Part shown: positions 43,344-51,977 of the stretch, piece after piece
How the letters are laid out: each line of letters starts with the position of its first letter
Position numbering within the stretch: position 1 is the first letter of the stretch
Assembly: GCF_016904885.1 (NCBI RefSeq)
Contig: NZ_JADWYI010000001.1
Location: 372,001-436,000 of the forward strand
Direction: 5' to 3'
Origin: Archangium primigenium
Lineage (GTDB): Bacteria; Myxococcota; Myxococcia; Myxococcales; Myxococcaceae
Length of the DNA stretch: 64,000 bases
Made by a program: the position numbers and the translations under genes
The notes under the pieces: generated by a model
Told to the model about the DNA's origin: nothing
The model's input: only the letters and a program-made list of their open reading frames with translations
Databases searched by the model: none

Positions 43344-43973
43344 TTACTGGAGGGTATAGGTCTGCACGGCGTTGCCGGTGAACGGCTTGCCCTGCAGCGT
43401 GACGCCCGACGCGCCCGGCGCGCCGCTGGCGCAGCGGTGGCCCGTGGCCTGGGTGGTGAAGAACAGCTCCAGCTTGAGCGTCTTGCCATCCTGGCTCAGC
43501 ACGCCGCGGCCTTCCTGCACCACGCCCCCCGGGAAGGTGTACGTCACGTCGAAGCACGTGCCGTCGTCCTTCACGTTCTCGAGCAGCACCGTGGTGGAGG
43601 TGAACTCGAGCTGGCCCGAGACGGCGTCGTGGTCGCACGTGCCGCGGTCGAGCACCTTGGGCGCATCGCGCAGCGTGCCCAGGGCGCTGGTGACCTTGTA
43701 GAGCTGCTCACCCTCCACCTTCATGGTGACGGACTTGTAGCACTGGGTGGCCTGGCCGTAGTTCACATCCTCGTCATAGCCGTTGGGGTGGCTGGGCACG
43801 TCCGCGCCCGTCATCACCAGCGTCTTGCCCACCAGGGCCGCGTTGAGCTTGGCCGCGGTGTTGTACTTGGGCCCGGTGTCCACGGGCGGGTTGGTCGACG
43901 GCGGATCCTCGATGCCACAGCCCATCAGCCCCAGCGTGCACAGCATCAGCGTGGACCACAGTTGCTTCTTCAT
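43344..43973 (-). CDS. Hypothetical lipoprotein in lipid-metabolism cluster
   Basis: The 209-residue precursor has a clean lipobox (LCTLGLMGCG) and a beta-rich mature part: KYNTAAKLNAALVGKTLVMTG given in parts as TAAKLNAALVGKTL and VMTGADVPSH, CYKSVTMKVEGEQLY, and VQEGRGVLSQDGKTLKLEL. No family is recognised. Three to four Cys could form disulfides. The start ATG 43973 has AAGGAGA upstream. It is 47 bases from the acyl-CoA ligase stop and 54 bases before the beta-barrel start, so it may work with the barrel in carrying substrate across the envelope. Confidence 0.65.
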   Translation of the reverse strand: MKKQLWSTLMLCTLGLMGCGIEDPPSTNPPVDTGPKYNTAAKLNAALVGKTLVMTGADVPSHPNGYDEDVNYGQATQCYKSVTMKVEGEQLYKVTSALGTLRDAPKVLDRGTCDHDAVSGQLEFTSTTVLLENVKDDGTCFDVTYTFPGGVVQEGRGVLSQDGKTLKLELFFTTQATGHRCASGAPGASGVTLQGKPFTGNAVQTYTLQ

Positions 43974-44020
43974 GGGACGACTCTCCTTGGGGGTAGATTC
44001 GAGAAGTTCGGCGTCGGGCG

Positions 44021-45565
44021 TCACGCGTCCAGGAGCGCCCGCTCGCGCAGCTCGCGCTTGAGCACCTTGCCCGCGGCCGACACGGGCAGCGCGTCGACGA
44101 AGTCCAGGCGCTTGGGGACCTTGTAGGGCGCCAGCCGGCCGCGCAGGTGCGCGAGCAGCGCCTCGGCGGTGGTGGAGGCCCCGGGCTTGAGCACAACGTA
44201 GGCCCGCCCGACCTCGCCCCAGAGCGCGTCGGGCACGCCCACCACGGCGCTGGCCTGGACCGAGGGGTGCTCCTGCAGGGCGGACTCCAGTTCCAGGGGG
44301 TACACGTTCTCGCCGCCGGAGATGAACATGTCCTTCTTCCGGCCGACGATGAAATAGAAGCCGTCCGCGTCCCGGCGCGCCAGATCCCCGGAGTGAAACC
44401 AGCCCTGGGCGTCGATGGCCTCCGCCGTGGCCCCGGGGTCCTCGTGATAGCCCGAGCACATGCTGGGGCCCTTGAGCAGCAGCTCGCCCGTGGCGCCCTC
44501 GGGCACGTCCCGGCCCTCCTCGTCCACGAGCCGCGCGTCCACGAAGTAGTTGGGCCGCCCGATGGAGCCCGCCTTGGCCAGGGCGGACTCGGGGCCCATG
44601 CTGAAGATGCCGGGGCCGAGCTCCGTCATGCCGAAGCCCTGCTTGAAGGGCACCGGGTGCACGGCCCCCCACGCGCGCACGAGCGCCTCCGGCAGCGGCG
44701 CGCCCCCGCTCGTCATGAAGCGCAGGCTCGTGAGGTCCGCCGCGCGGAACAGGGGCGCGTCGTGCAGCTGCTGGTACTGCGTGGGCACGGCGAAGAAGAG
44801 CGTCACGCGCTCGCGGGGCACCAGGCGCAAGAGCTCGTCCGCGTCCCAGCGGCGCAAGAGCACCACCGTGCCGCCCACGGTGAGCAGGGGCAGCGTGTAG
44901 ACGAGCAGCCCGCCGGTGTGGAACATGGGCGTGTGCGTCACGGTGACGTCGTCCGGCCGCAGCTCGTGCACGAGCGTGTTGAGCGTGTTCCACGCCACCA
45001 TGCGGTAGCTGATGCGCGCGCCCTTGGCCCGGCCCGTGGTGCCCCCGGTGAACAACAGGCAGAGGATGTCCTCGGCCTCCACGTCCGGGTTGAGCACGGG
45101 CGCCGCGGCGCGGTGCGCGAGCGCCTCGGCGTACGCGTGGCTTCCGGGCGCGCCCTCCCCGTCCAGGTGCACGAGCGTGGGCGGCGCGCCCCCCGCCTGC
45201 CCGAGCGCGGCGGCGAGCCCCTCGCCGAACTCGCCGCTGTGGAACAGCACGCGGGGCGAGGTGTCGCGCAGGAGCTCCGCCAGCTCGCGCGCGCGCAGGC
45301 GCCAGTTGAAGGGCACGAAGAGCGCCCCCAGCTTGCCGCAGGCGAAGAGGACGTCCAGACACTCCACGCCGTTGTGGGCCACGAGCCCCACCCGGTCGCC
45401 CCGGCGCACGCCCAGCGCCTCGCGCAGCCAGCCCGCGAGCGCCTCGGCCCGCGCGTTCATGTCCCGGTAGGTGAAGCGGCCGCCCGTGCCCCGGGCGGTG
45501 TCCACCACCGCGGTCCGCTCGGGCCAGTACAGGGCGCCGCGGCCCATCCAATCCCCGATGAACAT
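44021..45565 (-). CDS. AMP-dependent acyl-CoA ligase
   Basis: The 514-residue enzyme of the ANL family activates a carboxylic acid with ATP to an acyl-adenylate and then to the CoA ester. Motifs are LLFTGGTTGRAKGA (P-loop), FGMTELGPG, GWFHSGDLARRD, GRKKDMFISGGENVYP and the C-terminal Lys in SAAGKVLKRELR. Start ATG 45565. It lies 20 bases after the KAS III-like gene in the TetR cluster. Substrate unknown; fatty or aryl acids are the usual choices for this group. Confidence 0.9.
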   Translation of the reverse strand: MFIGDWMGRGALYWPERTAVVDTARGTGGRFTYRDMNARAEALAGWLREALGVRRGDRVGLVAHNGVECLDVLFACGKLGALFVPFNWRLRARELAELLRDTSPRVLFHSGEFGEGLAAALGQAGGAPPTLVHLDGEGAPGSHAYAEALAHRAAAPVLNPDVEAEDILCLLFTGGTTGRAKGARISYRMVAWNTLNTLVHELRPDDVTVTHTPMFHTGGLLVYTLPLLTVGGTVVLLRRWDADELLRLVPRERVTLFFAVPTQYQQLHDAPLFRAADLTSLRFMTSGGAPLPEALVRAWGAVHPVPFKQGFGMTELGPGIFSMGPESALAKAGSIGRPNYFVDARLVDEEGRDVPEGATGELLLKGPSMCSGYHEDPGATAEAIDAQGWFHSGDLARRDADGFYFIVGRKKDMFISGGENVYPLELESALQEHPSVQASAVVGVPDALWGEVGRAYVVLKPGASTTAEALLAHLRGRLAPYKVPKRLDFVDALPVSAAGKVLKRELRERALLDA

Positions 45566-45585
45566 GGTGTCCGCGTCCCCTCGGT

Positions 45586-46581
45586 TCAGACCGTCCAGCG
45601 AATGAGCGCCGCGGCCATGGCGAGCCCGCCTCCACTGGCACACAGCGCGATGAGGTCTCCCTTCCGGATCTTCCCCTGCTCCACCGCGTCGTCGAGCGTC
45701 ATGGGGATGCACGCCGCGCCCGTGTAGCCCCACTTGTCCATCGTCCAGTGGGTCTTGGACAGGGGCTGCCCGAGCACCTCCATGGTGGCCTCGATGGTGC
45801 GCAGGTTGAGCTGGGTGAAGATGAACTGGTCCACGTCCCCGAGCCCCAGGCGGGCGCGCGCGAGCACCTGCGCGAGCAGCGGGGGCCAGCGGTCCGTGTT
45901 GAAGGTGGCGGGGAACTTGCGCGCGAACTGCACCACGGGCCGGCCGCCGGTGAGCGCCAGCGTCTCCGGGGTGGCGGGCCGCCAGGTGCCGCCGGTGTAG
46001 ATGCCCAGCGCGTCGTGGTACTCGCCCGCGGCGAGCAGCCGGGCGCCGAGCACCCCGGGCGTGTCCCCCGCGCCGAGCACCACCGCGCCCGCCCCATCCG
46101 CGAAGAGCGTGCAGGTGCGCTTGTCCTTCCAGTCCACGTAGCGGCTCATCCCGTAGGCGCCCACCACGAGGATGCGCTGGTAGCTGTCGTCCGCGGCGAT
46201 CGTCTTGCTGGCCACGTCCAGCGCCGTCACCCACCCCGCGCACGCGCTGTTGAGGTCATACGTGCCCGCGTGGCTCGCGCCCAGCCGCGCCTGCACCACC
46301 GAGGCCGTGGCCGGGCTCAGGTAGTCCGGCGTGTCCGTGGCCACGATGATGAGGTCCAACGCCTCCGGCTTCACGCCCGCGCGCCCGAGCGCCTGGCGCG
46401 CCGCGTTCACGCACAGGTCGGACGTCACCTCGTGCTCGGCCATGAGGTGGCGCCGCTGGATGCCCACGTGCTGCTGGAGCCACGCGTCCACGGGCTCGCC
46501 GAGCAGTGCCTCCACGTCGGCGTTGGTGAGGACCTTCTCGGGGACGTAGCGGCCGGTGGCCAGGACCCTCGCGTAGCGCAT
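45586..46581 (-). CDS. KAS III-like protein with altered catalytic triad
   Basis: The 331-residue thiolase-fold protein has FabH-type layout and the nucleophile Cys in DLNSACAGW. The His motif PHQAN-x-R reads FTQLNLR, and the Asn motif GNTSAASIP reads GYTGAACIP. The usual catalytic His and Asn are therefore Thr and Tyr. It can load an acyl group on Cys but normal decarboxylative condensation looks impaired; acyl transfer or a non-decarboxylative reaction is possible. It starts one base after the TetR gene stop and lies upstream of an acyl-CoA ligase. Confidence 0.82.
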   Translation of the reverse strand: MRYARVLATGRYVPEKVLTNADVEALLGEPVDAWLQQHVGIQRRHLMAEHEVTSDLCVNAARQALGRAGVKPEALDLIIVATDTPDYLSPATASVVQARLGASHAGTYDLNSACAGWVTALDVASKTIAADDSYQRILVVGAYGMSRYVDWKDKRTCTLFADGAGAVVLGAGDTPGVLGARLLAAGEYHDALGIYTGGTWRPATPETLALTGGRPVVQFARKFPATFNTDRWPPLLAQVLARARLGLGDVDQFIFTQLNLRTIEATMEVLGQPLSKTHWTMDKWGYTGAACIPMTLDDAVEQGKIRKGDLIALCASGGGLAMAAALIRWTV

Positions 46582-46582
46582 C

Positions 46583-47272
46583 TCAGCCCTTGCTCCGGGG
46601 CGCGCGGGCCCCCGCGCGGCGCTTGGCGGCGCCCCGGACGGCAGGGGCCGGACGGGCCGGCCGCGCCTCCAGGCCATGGCGGATGAAGGCCATGGCGGTG
46701 TCCACCACCTGCTCCAGGCCGGCGTCGCCCTCCCACAGCACCCAGCGCATGCCCAGGAAGTCCCCCAGGCCCATGAGGCAGTAGGCGATCGTCTCCGGGT
46801 CCAGGCGGTGCACCTCGCCCGCGTCCATGGCCTTCTTGAGGCCCGTCACGTAGCCGCGCGCGAAGCGGTCGTAGTAGCGGCGGTAGCACGCCTCGTCGAC
46901 GAACTCCGCCTGCCGGACGATGCGGTAGAGGTGGCGCTGCTGGCTGGCGAAGCGGAAGAAGGCCCGCAGGCCCTCGCGCTCCACCGCCATGCGGTCCTCG
47001 CACTCGGCCACCGCCTCCGCGATGAGCCGGCGCAGGCGCGCGCCCAGGTCATCCACCACTTCCACGAAGATGGATTGCTTGTCGGGGAAATAGACATAGA
47101 AAGTCCCCAACGCCACCTGCGCCTCTCGGGTAATGTCCGCGATGGAGGCGTGCTCGTAGCCCTTCTCCCCGAAGAGCGTCTCCGCCGCGCGCAGGAGTTT
47201 GCCGCGCGTGCGCTGGCCCCGCGGGGTCAAGGGCACGACGCGGGGCGCGGGCGGAGTTGAAGACCGATTCAT
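46583..47272 (-). CDS. TetR-family transcriptional regulator
   Basis: The 229-residue repressor-type protein has an N-terminal helix-turn-helix domain: RGKLLRAAETLFGEKGYEHASIADI and VALGTFYVYFPDKQSIF given as motifs within about 20-75. Its helical ligand domain follows, with a basic Ala/Arg tail after about 205. It is the first gene of the leftward KAS III-ligase cluster and divergent from an SDR gene, so it probably controls both from the 114-base region between them. Acyl-CoA-type ligands are common for regulators in this setting. Confidence 0.88.
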   Translation of the reverse strand: MNRSSTPPAPRVVPLTPRGQRTRGKLLRAAETLFGEKGYEHASIADITREAQVALGTFYVYFPDKQSIFVEVVDDLGARLRRLIAEAVAECEDRMAVEREGLRAFFRFASQQRHLYRIVRQAEFVDEACYRRYYDRFARGYVTGLKKAMDAGEVHRLDPETIAYCLMGLGDFLGMRWVLWEGDAGLEQVVDTAMAFIRHGLEARPARPAPAVRGAAKRRAGARAPRSKG

Positions 47273-47283
47273 CTTTCAACCTT

Positions 47284-47312
47284 GCGTAACACCTCCCTCG
47301 CAGTATTGTCAA
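47284..47312 (-). promoter_or_regulatory. Possible sigma-70-type promoter for TetR operon
   Basis: On the minus strand TTGACA (47312-47307) is followed after 17 bases by TTACGC (47289-47284), 11 bases before the TetR start. The -35 box is perfect and the -10 box weak. A TetR operator would be expected to overlap it, but I see no strong palindrome. Confidence 0.4.
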
Positions 47313-47386
47313 AAACCATCCTTTCCAGACGCCCGTGCGCGCGTGCAGGCAGCGCATCGCGTCAGCCCCTCAGGAGCGCCCTCACC

Positions 47387-48133
47387 ATGCAACTCAAGGA
47401 TTTGAAGATCATCGTCACCGGCGGGGCCCAGGGCATGGGCGCGCACTTCGCCACGCGGCTGCACGAGGCGGGCGCCCAGGTGGCCGTGGGTGACGTGAAC
47501 GAGACGCTGCTCGCCGCGCTGCCCGCGGGCATCCACCGCCGCCGGCTGGACGTGGCGAACGAGGAGGACTGTGGCGCGTTCGTGGCGTGGGCCCACGAGG
47601 CCATGGGCGGCCTCAATGGCCTCATCAACAACGCGGGCATCCTGCGCGATGGCCTGTTGGTGAAGAAGGACCGCACCACGGGCGAGGTGAAGAAGCTGTC
47701 CACCGCGGACTGGAACGCCGTCATCGGGGTGAACCTCACCGGCGCCACGCTCATGGTGCGCGAGGTGGTGGCGAAGATGGCGCAGGCGGGCGAGCGGCCA
47801 GGCGTCATCGTCAACATGAGCTCCATCGCCCGGCACGGCAATCGCGGGCAGAGCAACTACGTGTCCGCCAAGGCCTCGCTCGCGGCCAACACGCTCACCT
47901 GGTCGCGCGAGTTCGCCGCCTTCGGCATCCGCGTGGGCGCCGTGGCCCCGGGCATGATCGAGACGCCCATGACCCAGGGCATGAACCAGAAGGCCCGCGA
48001 CCTGCTCGTGGCCAACATCCCCGTGGGCCGCATCGGTGTCCCCGAGGACATCTGGATCGCGGTGCGCTTCGTCCTCGAGTGCGACTACTTCAACGGCCGC
48101 ACCATCGACGTGGATGGCGGCCTGAGCATGTAG
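47387..48133 (+). CDS. Short-chain dehydrogenase/reductase
   Basis: The 248-residue NAD(P)-dependent oxidoreductase has TGGAQGMGAH (cofactor loop), NNAGI, and the catalytic Ser-Tyr-Lys in NMSSIARHG and NYVSAKASLA. An acidic Asp at the end of the second strand (GDVN) suggests NAD preference. The start ATG 47387 has CAGGAG upstream. It is divergent from the TetR-KAS III-ligase operon and probably acts in the same lipid pathway as a ketoacyl or hydroxyacyl dehydrogenase. It is a classical SDR and not the longer, extended type of OleD. Confidence 0.88.
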   Translation: MQLKDLKIIVTGGAQGMGAHFATRLHEAGAQVAVGDVNETLLAALPAGIHRRRLDVANEEDCGAFVAWAHEAMGGLNGLINNAGILRDGLLVKKDRTTGEVKKLSTADWNAVIGVNLTGATLMVREVVAKMAQAGERPGVIVNMSSIARHGNRGQSNYVSAKASLAANTLTWSREFAAFGIRVGAVAPGMIETPMTQGMNQKARDLLVANIPVGRIGVPEDIWIAVRFVLECDYFNGRTIDVDGGLSM

Positions 48134-48575
48134 CCTCGCCCCAGGGGCCGAGCGCCGCGCGCGTCAGATCCTTTTGCGCTCCTCGTTCGTTACAAGGAAA
48201 GCAGGGAGATTCGACCTCGGGGGGAGGCGGCTCGGCCCCTCTCCTCCGAAGACAGGCCCGTCGGCCAGCAGGCGAGCAGGCGTGTGGCGGCCGCGCCACG
48301 CCCAGGACAAAGGGGTGCAAGTTGGGACGTCTCCGCTCAAACGCAAGCCGCACGGGTGTTCAGGGGGGTTGCGGCATCGCAGTCAAGTGAGTAAATCATT
48401 TCCAGTCGGGAATAGATGGGACGCACAGAAGGTCAGACTAGACAGGAAAGACGCAGTGCTCCCAGAAGCACACGTCACCCGAAGTCTGGTCACCACCGGT
48501 CCCATGGGGCGAGGCAAGACCCGACGAACGAGGGAACCTGGAGTCCCGCTCGGATGTCCAATCAGAGGGGCTGAC
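48134..48575. other. Intergenic region without a convincing gene
   Basis: These 442 bases lie between the SDR gene and the protease-companion gene. GTGGCG (48294-48299) and CGCCAC (48304-48309) form a small hairpin with a GCCG loop. Several short frames exist on both strands, but none has a ribosome site with a protein-like composition. I see no RNA gene. Confidence 0.35.
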
Positions 48576-48977
48576 TCAGGTATACATCTCAAGACCCGCG
48601 GTCCGGCCGGCGTCGAACAGGTTCGAGCGCTGAAGCTGCTCGAGGACGCGGGGCGTACAGACGAGGGTCATCATGGGAACGGAGCCGGGATCGCTGATCC
48701 ACCGGACCGAGCCCATCAACTGGTGCGCGTGCAGATAGCTCAGCACCGAGTCATGGAAGCGCTTGCCTTGTTCCAGGGCGGAGCGCTGCACGACGGAGCG
48801 GTCCCGCTGGAGGGAGGGCTGCCAGGGTGCCTCCGCGTCCTCGCGGTTCATGACCATGACCTCGATCCAATCCGGGTTCATCTCCAGCCGGGACCCCGGC
48901 AACGGGGACACGGCGGAGATGCGCGGAAAGCGGCCGGAACTCCGGCGCGGCTGCGTGGCTGTCGTCTTCCTGGTCAT
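48576..48977 (-). CDS. Stand-alone propeptide-like protein after subtilase
   Basis: The 133-residue soluble protein has a disordered basic start (about 1-30) and then a predicted beta-alpha-beta-beta-alpha-beta order: WIEVMVMN, SALEQGKRFHDSVLSYLHAHQ, SVRWISDPG, MMTLVCTP, RVLEQLQRSN, GLEMY. That is the order of I9-type subtilisin propeptides, which inhibit and help to fold the protease. It starts 58 bases after the end of the subtilase gene on the same strand. Family membership is inferred from secondary-structure pattern and context only. Start ATG 48977, with GGAGGAAG upstream. Confidence 0.55.
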   Translation of the reverse strand: MTRKTTATQPRRSSGRFPRISAVSPLPGSRLEMNPDWIEVMVMNREDAEAPWQPSLQRDRSVVQRSALEQGKRFHDSVLSYLHAHQLMGSVRWISDPGSVPMMTLVCTPRVLEQLQRSNLFDAGRTAGLEMYT

Positions 48978-49035
48978 CCGACTTCCTCCCCCAGGCCCGG
49001 CGCTCATCCGCCGCCGGCCCTGGTAGCCGCTGTGC

Positions 49036-50460
49036 CTACCTATAAACTGCCAGACCCCGACCCGCTCGTCCTTCAGCGGTTCGCGGCAGCTTGAGCACAT
49101 TGTCGAGAATCAAATCCCTGACTTCAAGGGCCGTCAAGTCAGGCGACCGGCAGCGATATAGCGCGGCCAGACCGGCGACGTAAGGGGCGGCCATGCTCGT
49201 TCCGCTCATTCGTTCATAGAACGCCTGATTGTTACAGCGTCGTTCTGTGCTCGAGTAGACGTTCACGCCGTAGCCCATCACATCGGGGACGGGGCGCTGA
49301 TTCACCACCCCGCTCGCGGAGAAACTGGCCACGCGACGCGCGAAGTCGACCGCCCCCACGGACAGAGCCTCTGGGAAGGCCGCTGGGTAGCCAGCCGTGC
49401 CAGCGCCTCCATTGCCGGCCGCCACCACGGGTAGGACATTGGAGTCCACCAGGCGGCGCACCAGGGTCTGCAGGGCGCGGATGTTGAGACGGTACTCCAT
49501 GTCGCTGACACCCGGGGGCGCCTGGACGGGGAAGCCGAGCGACAGGTTCACCACGGCCGGGCGGGTGGCGTTCTCCGGGCGGGAGAACTGGTGCAGGAGC
49601 CACTCCATGCCGGCGGCCACACGGCCGAGGCTGGTGCGGATGGTCTCCGACTCGATGACCGAGGCGACGTACAGGTCCACCTCGGGGGCGACGCCATGGA
49701 AGGTGCCCGCGGCGATGCCCGCCACGTGCGTGCCGTGGCCGTCCGGATCGAAGCCGCGCACGTCCCGCGCGGGGTTCTGCGGCGAGTTGGGAAAGAGCGA
49801 CACGTAGCGGAACTGGATGACGCGGTCCTGGTGCTCCGGGTGGTCCGCGTCCACGCCGGTGTCCAGGATGCCCAGCATGACCCCCGCGCCCTTGATGCCC
49901 TGGGCATGCGCGGAGGACACCCCGCTCTCCTCGGGCCACTCGCGGTTGACGAGCGAGGACAGACCCCGGTTGCGCGGGCCCACCTGGCCGGCGGCCACCG
50001 GGCCCGGGAAGGTGAGGTGCACCGTGTCCGGGATGAACTCGAAGTCCTTGTCCAGCTCCGCCCGGGCGATGCGCTCGGCCTGCTCGGAGACGAAGTGGGC
50101 CATGGTGGCGCCGATGAGCGGCATGTGCCGGTAGGTGCCCACCTCCGCGGCGGTGGGCGGCTCCATCACCGGCCCCTCACTGGCGGCGACCTGGACCTCC
50201 TCGGCCTTGGCGCCGCGCTTGCCCGCGGCCTTGCGCTTGCCGCGCGGCGGCGTGAGCGGGGCGCTCACCTGGGGCAGGCGCCCGGGCAGCGTGGCCGAGT
50301 GCAGGCCGAGGCTGCGCAGCATGTCCGGCGCCCGGCCACTGATGAGGAATTGCAGGGCGGTGCTGCGCTGCAGCACGCGCTCTCCCTGCTCCGTGCCCCG
50401 GACACCCGGCCGGGCGTGGGTCTCGATCGACTCCTTCGGGACCAGGAGATAGGACTTCAT
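49036..50460 (-). CDS. Subtilisin-like serine protease without signal peptide
   Basis: The 474-residue S8 protease has catalytic Asp200 (GILDTGVD), His242 (GHGTHVAGIAAG), oxyanion Asn350 (AAGNGGAG) and Ser422 (GTSMAAPYVAG). About 180 residues precede the catalytic domain, with a Lys/Arg-rich linker near 72-85. No signal peptide is visible, so it is probably intracellular or uses another export route. The start ATG 50460 has AAGGAG upstream. A small gene encoding a propeptide-like protein follows, which could be its trans-acting inhibitor or chaperone. Confidence 0.88.
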   Translation of the reverse strand: MKSYLLVPKESIETHARPGVRGTEQGERVLQRSTALQFLISGRAPDMLRSLGLHSATLPGRLPQVSAPLTPPRGKRKAAGKRGAKAEEVQVAASEGPVMEPPTAAEVGTYRHMPLIGATMAHFVSEQAERIARAELDKDFEFIPDTVHLTFPGPVAAGQVGPRNRGLSSLVNREWPEESGVSSAHAQGIKGAGVMLGILDTGVDADHPEHQDRVIQFRYVSLFPNSPQNPARDVRGFDPDGHGTHVAGIAAGTFHGVAPEVDLYVASVIESETIRTSLGRVAAGMEWLLHQFSRPENATRPAVVNLSLGFPVQAPPGVSDMEYRLNIRALQTLVRRLVDSNVLPVVAAGNGGAGTAGYPAAFPEALSVGAVDFARRVASFSASGVVNQRPVPDVMGYGVNVYSSTERRCNNQAFYERMSGTSMAAPYVAGLAALYRCRSPDLTALEVRDLILDNVLKLPRTAEGRAGRGLAVYR

Positions 50461-50825
50461 GGCGGTTCTGCTCCTTGACGGAAAACCCACTGCCGAGGCC
50501 GGAAAGGGACAGCGTCATCGTTCACACCGGGGAACCCATGGTGTGACTAGAGCGTCTCCCCCTGACACGCCCCCCCACCTTCCCCGATGTGGACGCCGGA
50601 TGGGCCCCGAGCGTTCCACCGGCCCGCCGCCCCAACGTCCGAAACTGGAAAACATTCTCCACCCGAAGCGTAATACGACGCGAAACGGGCCCAGAACGCC
50701 GGTCCGCCGGGGAGGTCCGCCCGGGAAGCCACTCCCCCATATCGTTGTTCGCCCCCTTGTTTTGCTCGCCACCTCGGCGCCAAGGCGGATGATGGCGCCC
50801 CGCCGTCCGCCCGCCGGAGACCCCA
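50461..50825. other. Divergent intergenic region
   Basis: These 365 bases lie between the divergent subtilase and lgt genes and must hold both promoters. I find no clear consensus boxes, repeats or RNA gene. Confidence 0.3.
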
Positions 50826-51629
50826 TTGATTCCCTACCTGCACGTTCCTCCCCTCAAGCTCGGCCCCTTCACCATCGAGCCGTTCGGCATCTTCGTGGCG
50901 CTCGGCATCTTCCTGGCGGCGCGGCTGCTCGCCACCCAGGCCGAGCGGCGGCACCTGGACTCTAACGCCCTGCAGGATTACGCGCCGTGGGGCGTGGGCA
51001 CGGGCATCGTGGCGGGCCACCTGCTGCACCTCTTCGCCTACCACCCGGAGGAGTTGTCCAAGAGCCCCTTCCAGATCCTGAAGGTGTGGGACGGGCTGTC
51101 CTCCTTCGGGGGCCTGCTGGGCGGCATCCTCGCCGCGGTGGTCTTCTTCCGGGTGAAGAAGCTGCGCTTCCGCGACTACGCGGATGCCTTCGCCCTGGCC
51201 GTGGCGCCGGGCTGGGCGGTGGCCCGGCTCGGATGCTTCGCGGTGCATGACCACCCCGGGGTGCGCACCGATTTCTTCCTCGCCGTGGACTTTCCCGGCG
51301 GGGCGCGGCACGACCTGGGCCTGTATGACGCGCTGTTCCTCTTCGCCCTGACGGCCCTCTTGTGGGGCTTGCGCAACGTCGAGGGCATGCGCGGCAAGCT
51401 GCTGCCCCTGCTGTCGCTGTTCTACGCCTGCGGCCGGTTCTTCTTCGACTCGCTGCGCGCCACGGACCTGTCCTACGTGGACGCGCGCTACCTCGGCCTC
51501 ACCCCGGCCCAGTACGGCTGCATCGGGCTGGTGCTGTTCGGCCTCTACGGGCTGGCCACCTGGAAGTCCCATGTCCCGGGACCCCGGGCCACGGGCCCGT
51601 CCGGCAACATCCAGCCCCAGGCGCGCTAG
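50826..51629 (+). CDS. lgt: Prolipoprotein diacylglyceryl transferase
   Basis: This inner-membrane enzyme moves diacylglycerol from phosphatidylglycerol to the lipobox Cys, the first step of lipoprotein maturation. The 267-residue protein has about seven hydrophobic helices. Family motifs are seen in slightly altered form: DGLSSFGGLLGG for HGGLSFYGG, and VARLGCFAVHDHPG for the R-x-GCF-x-x-GEHPG region. Start ATG 50826. It is needed for the many lipoproteins here, including the SitA toxins, though such genes are housekeeping and other copies may exist in the genome. The altered motifs leave room for a divergent paralogue. Confidence 0.85.
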   Translation: MIPYLHVPPLKLGPFTIEPFGIFVALGIFLAARLLATQAERRHLDSNALQDYAPWGVGTGIVAGHLLHLFAYHPEELSKSPFQILKVWDGLSSFGGLLGGILAAVVFFRVKKLRFRDYADAFALAVAPGWAVARLGCFAVHDHPGVRTDFFLAVDFPGGARHDLGLYDALFLFALTALLWGLRNVEGMRGKLLPLLSLFYACGRFFFDSLRATDLSYVDARYLGLTPAQYGCIGLVLFGLYGLATWKSHVPGPRATGPSGNIQPQAR

Positions 51630-51632
51630 GCC

Positions 51633-51914
51633 CTACCAGTAGTTGACCGACTTGAGGTCGAAGGGCTCGGGGAAGCCGTGGGCGCGCAGGAGTTGCGTCG
51701 CCACGGCGCTGCGGCCCCCGGCCGCGCAGTACACCACCACGCGCGTGCCCGGCGGCCCCACCTCGGCGAGCCGCTGGGGCAGCTCCTGCACCGGGATGTT
51801 GCGCGCGGGGGCCGGGTGCCCCTGCTGGAACTCCTCGGGCGTGCGCACGTCCAGCAACACCCACCCCTCGCCCACCAGCTGGTGGGCCTTCTCGGACAGC
51901 TCTTTCGGCGTCAT
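51633..51914 (-). CDS. Single-domain rhodanese
   Basis: The 93-residue cytoplasmic sulfurtransferase domain has WVLLDVRTPEEFQQGH, ARNIPVQEL and the active-site Cys in VVVYCAAGGRSA, with a CAAGGRS loop of six residues as in sulfur-transferring rhodaneses. The start is ATG 51914; longer frames are not supported. It ends three bases from the convergent lgt stop. The sulfur donor and acceptor are unknown. Confidence 0.85.
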   Translation of the reverse strand: MTPKELSEKAHQLVGEGWVLLDVRTPEEFQQGHPAPARNIPVQELPQRLAEVGPPGTRVVVYCAAGGRSAVATQLLRAHGFPEPFDLKSVNYW

Positions 51915-51977
51915 GGGCCCGGACTCTAGCCGGAAACTGGAGACCCGGCGGCGCGGCGCTACAGTCCTGTGTCGCGC

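Noticed and set aside
40591-48133. Naming the lipid cluster oleABCD
   Set aside because: The KAS III-like protein lacks the His and Asn needed in OleA, the SDR is not of the extended OleD type and the hydrolase is a lipoprotein.
48174-49094. 306-codon plus-strand frame opposite the propeptide-like gene
   Set aside because: No ribosome site, low-complexity Arg/Pro content, and the minus-strand frame has a strong GGAGGAAG site and protein-like pattern.
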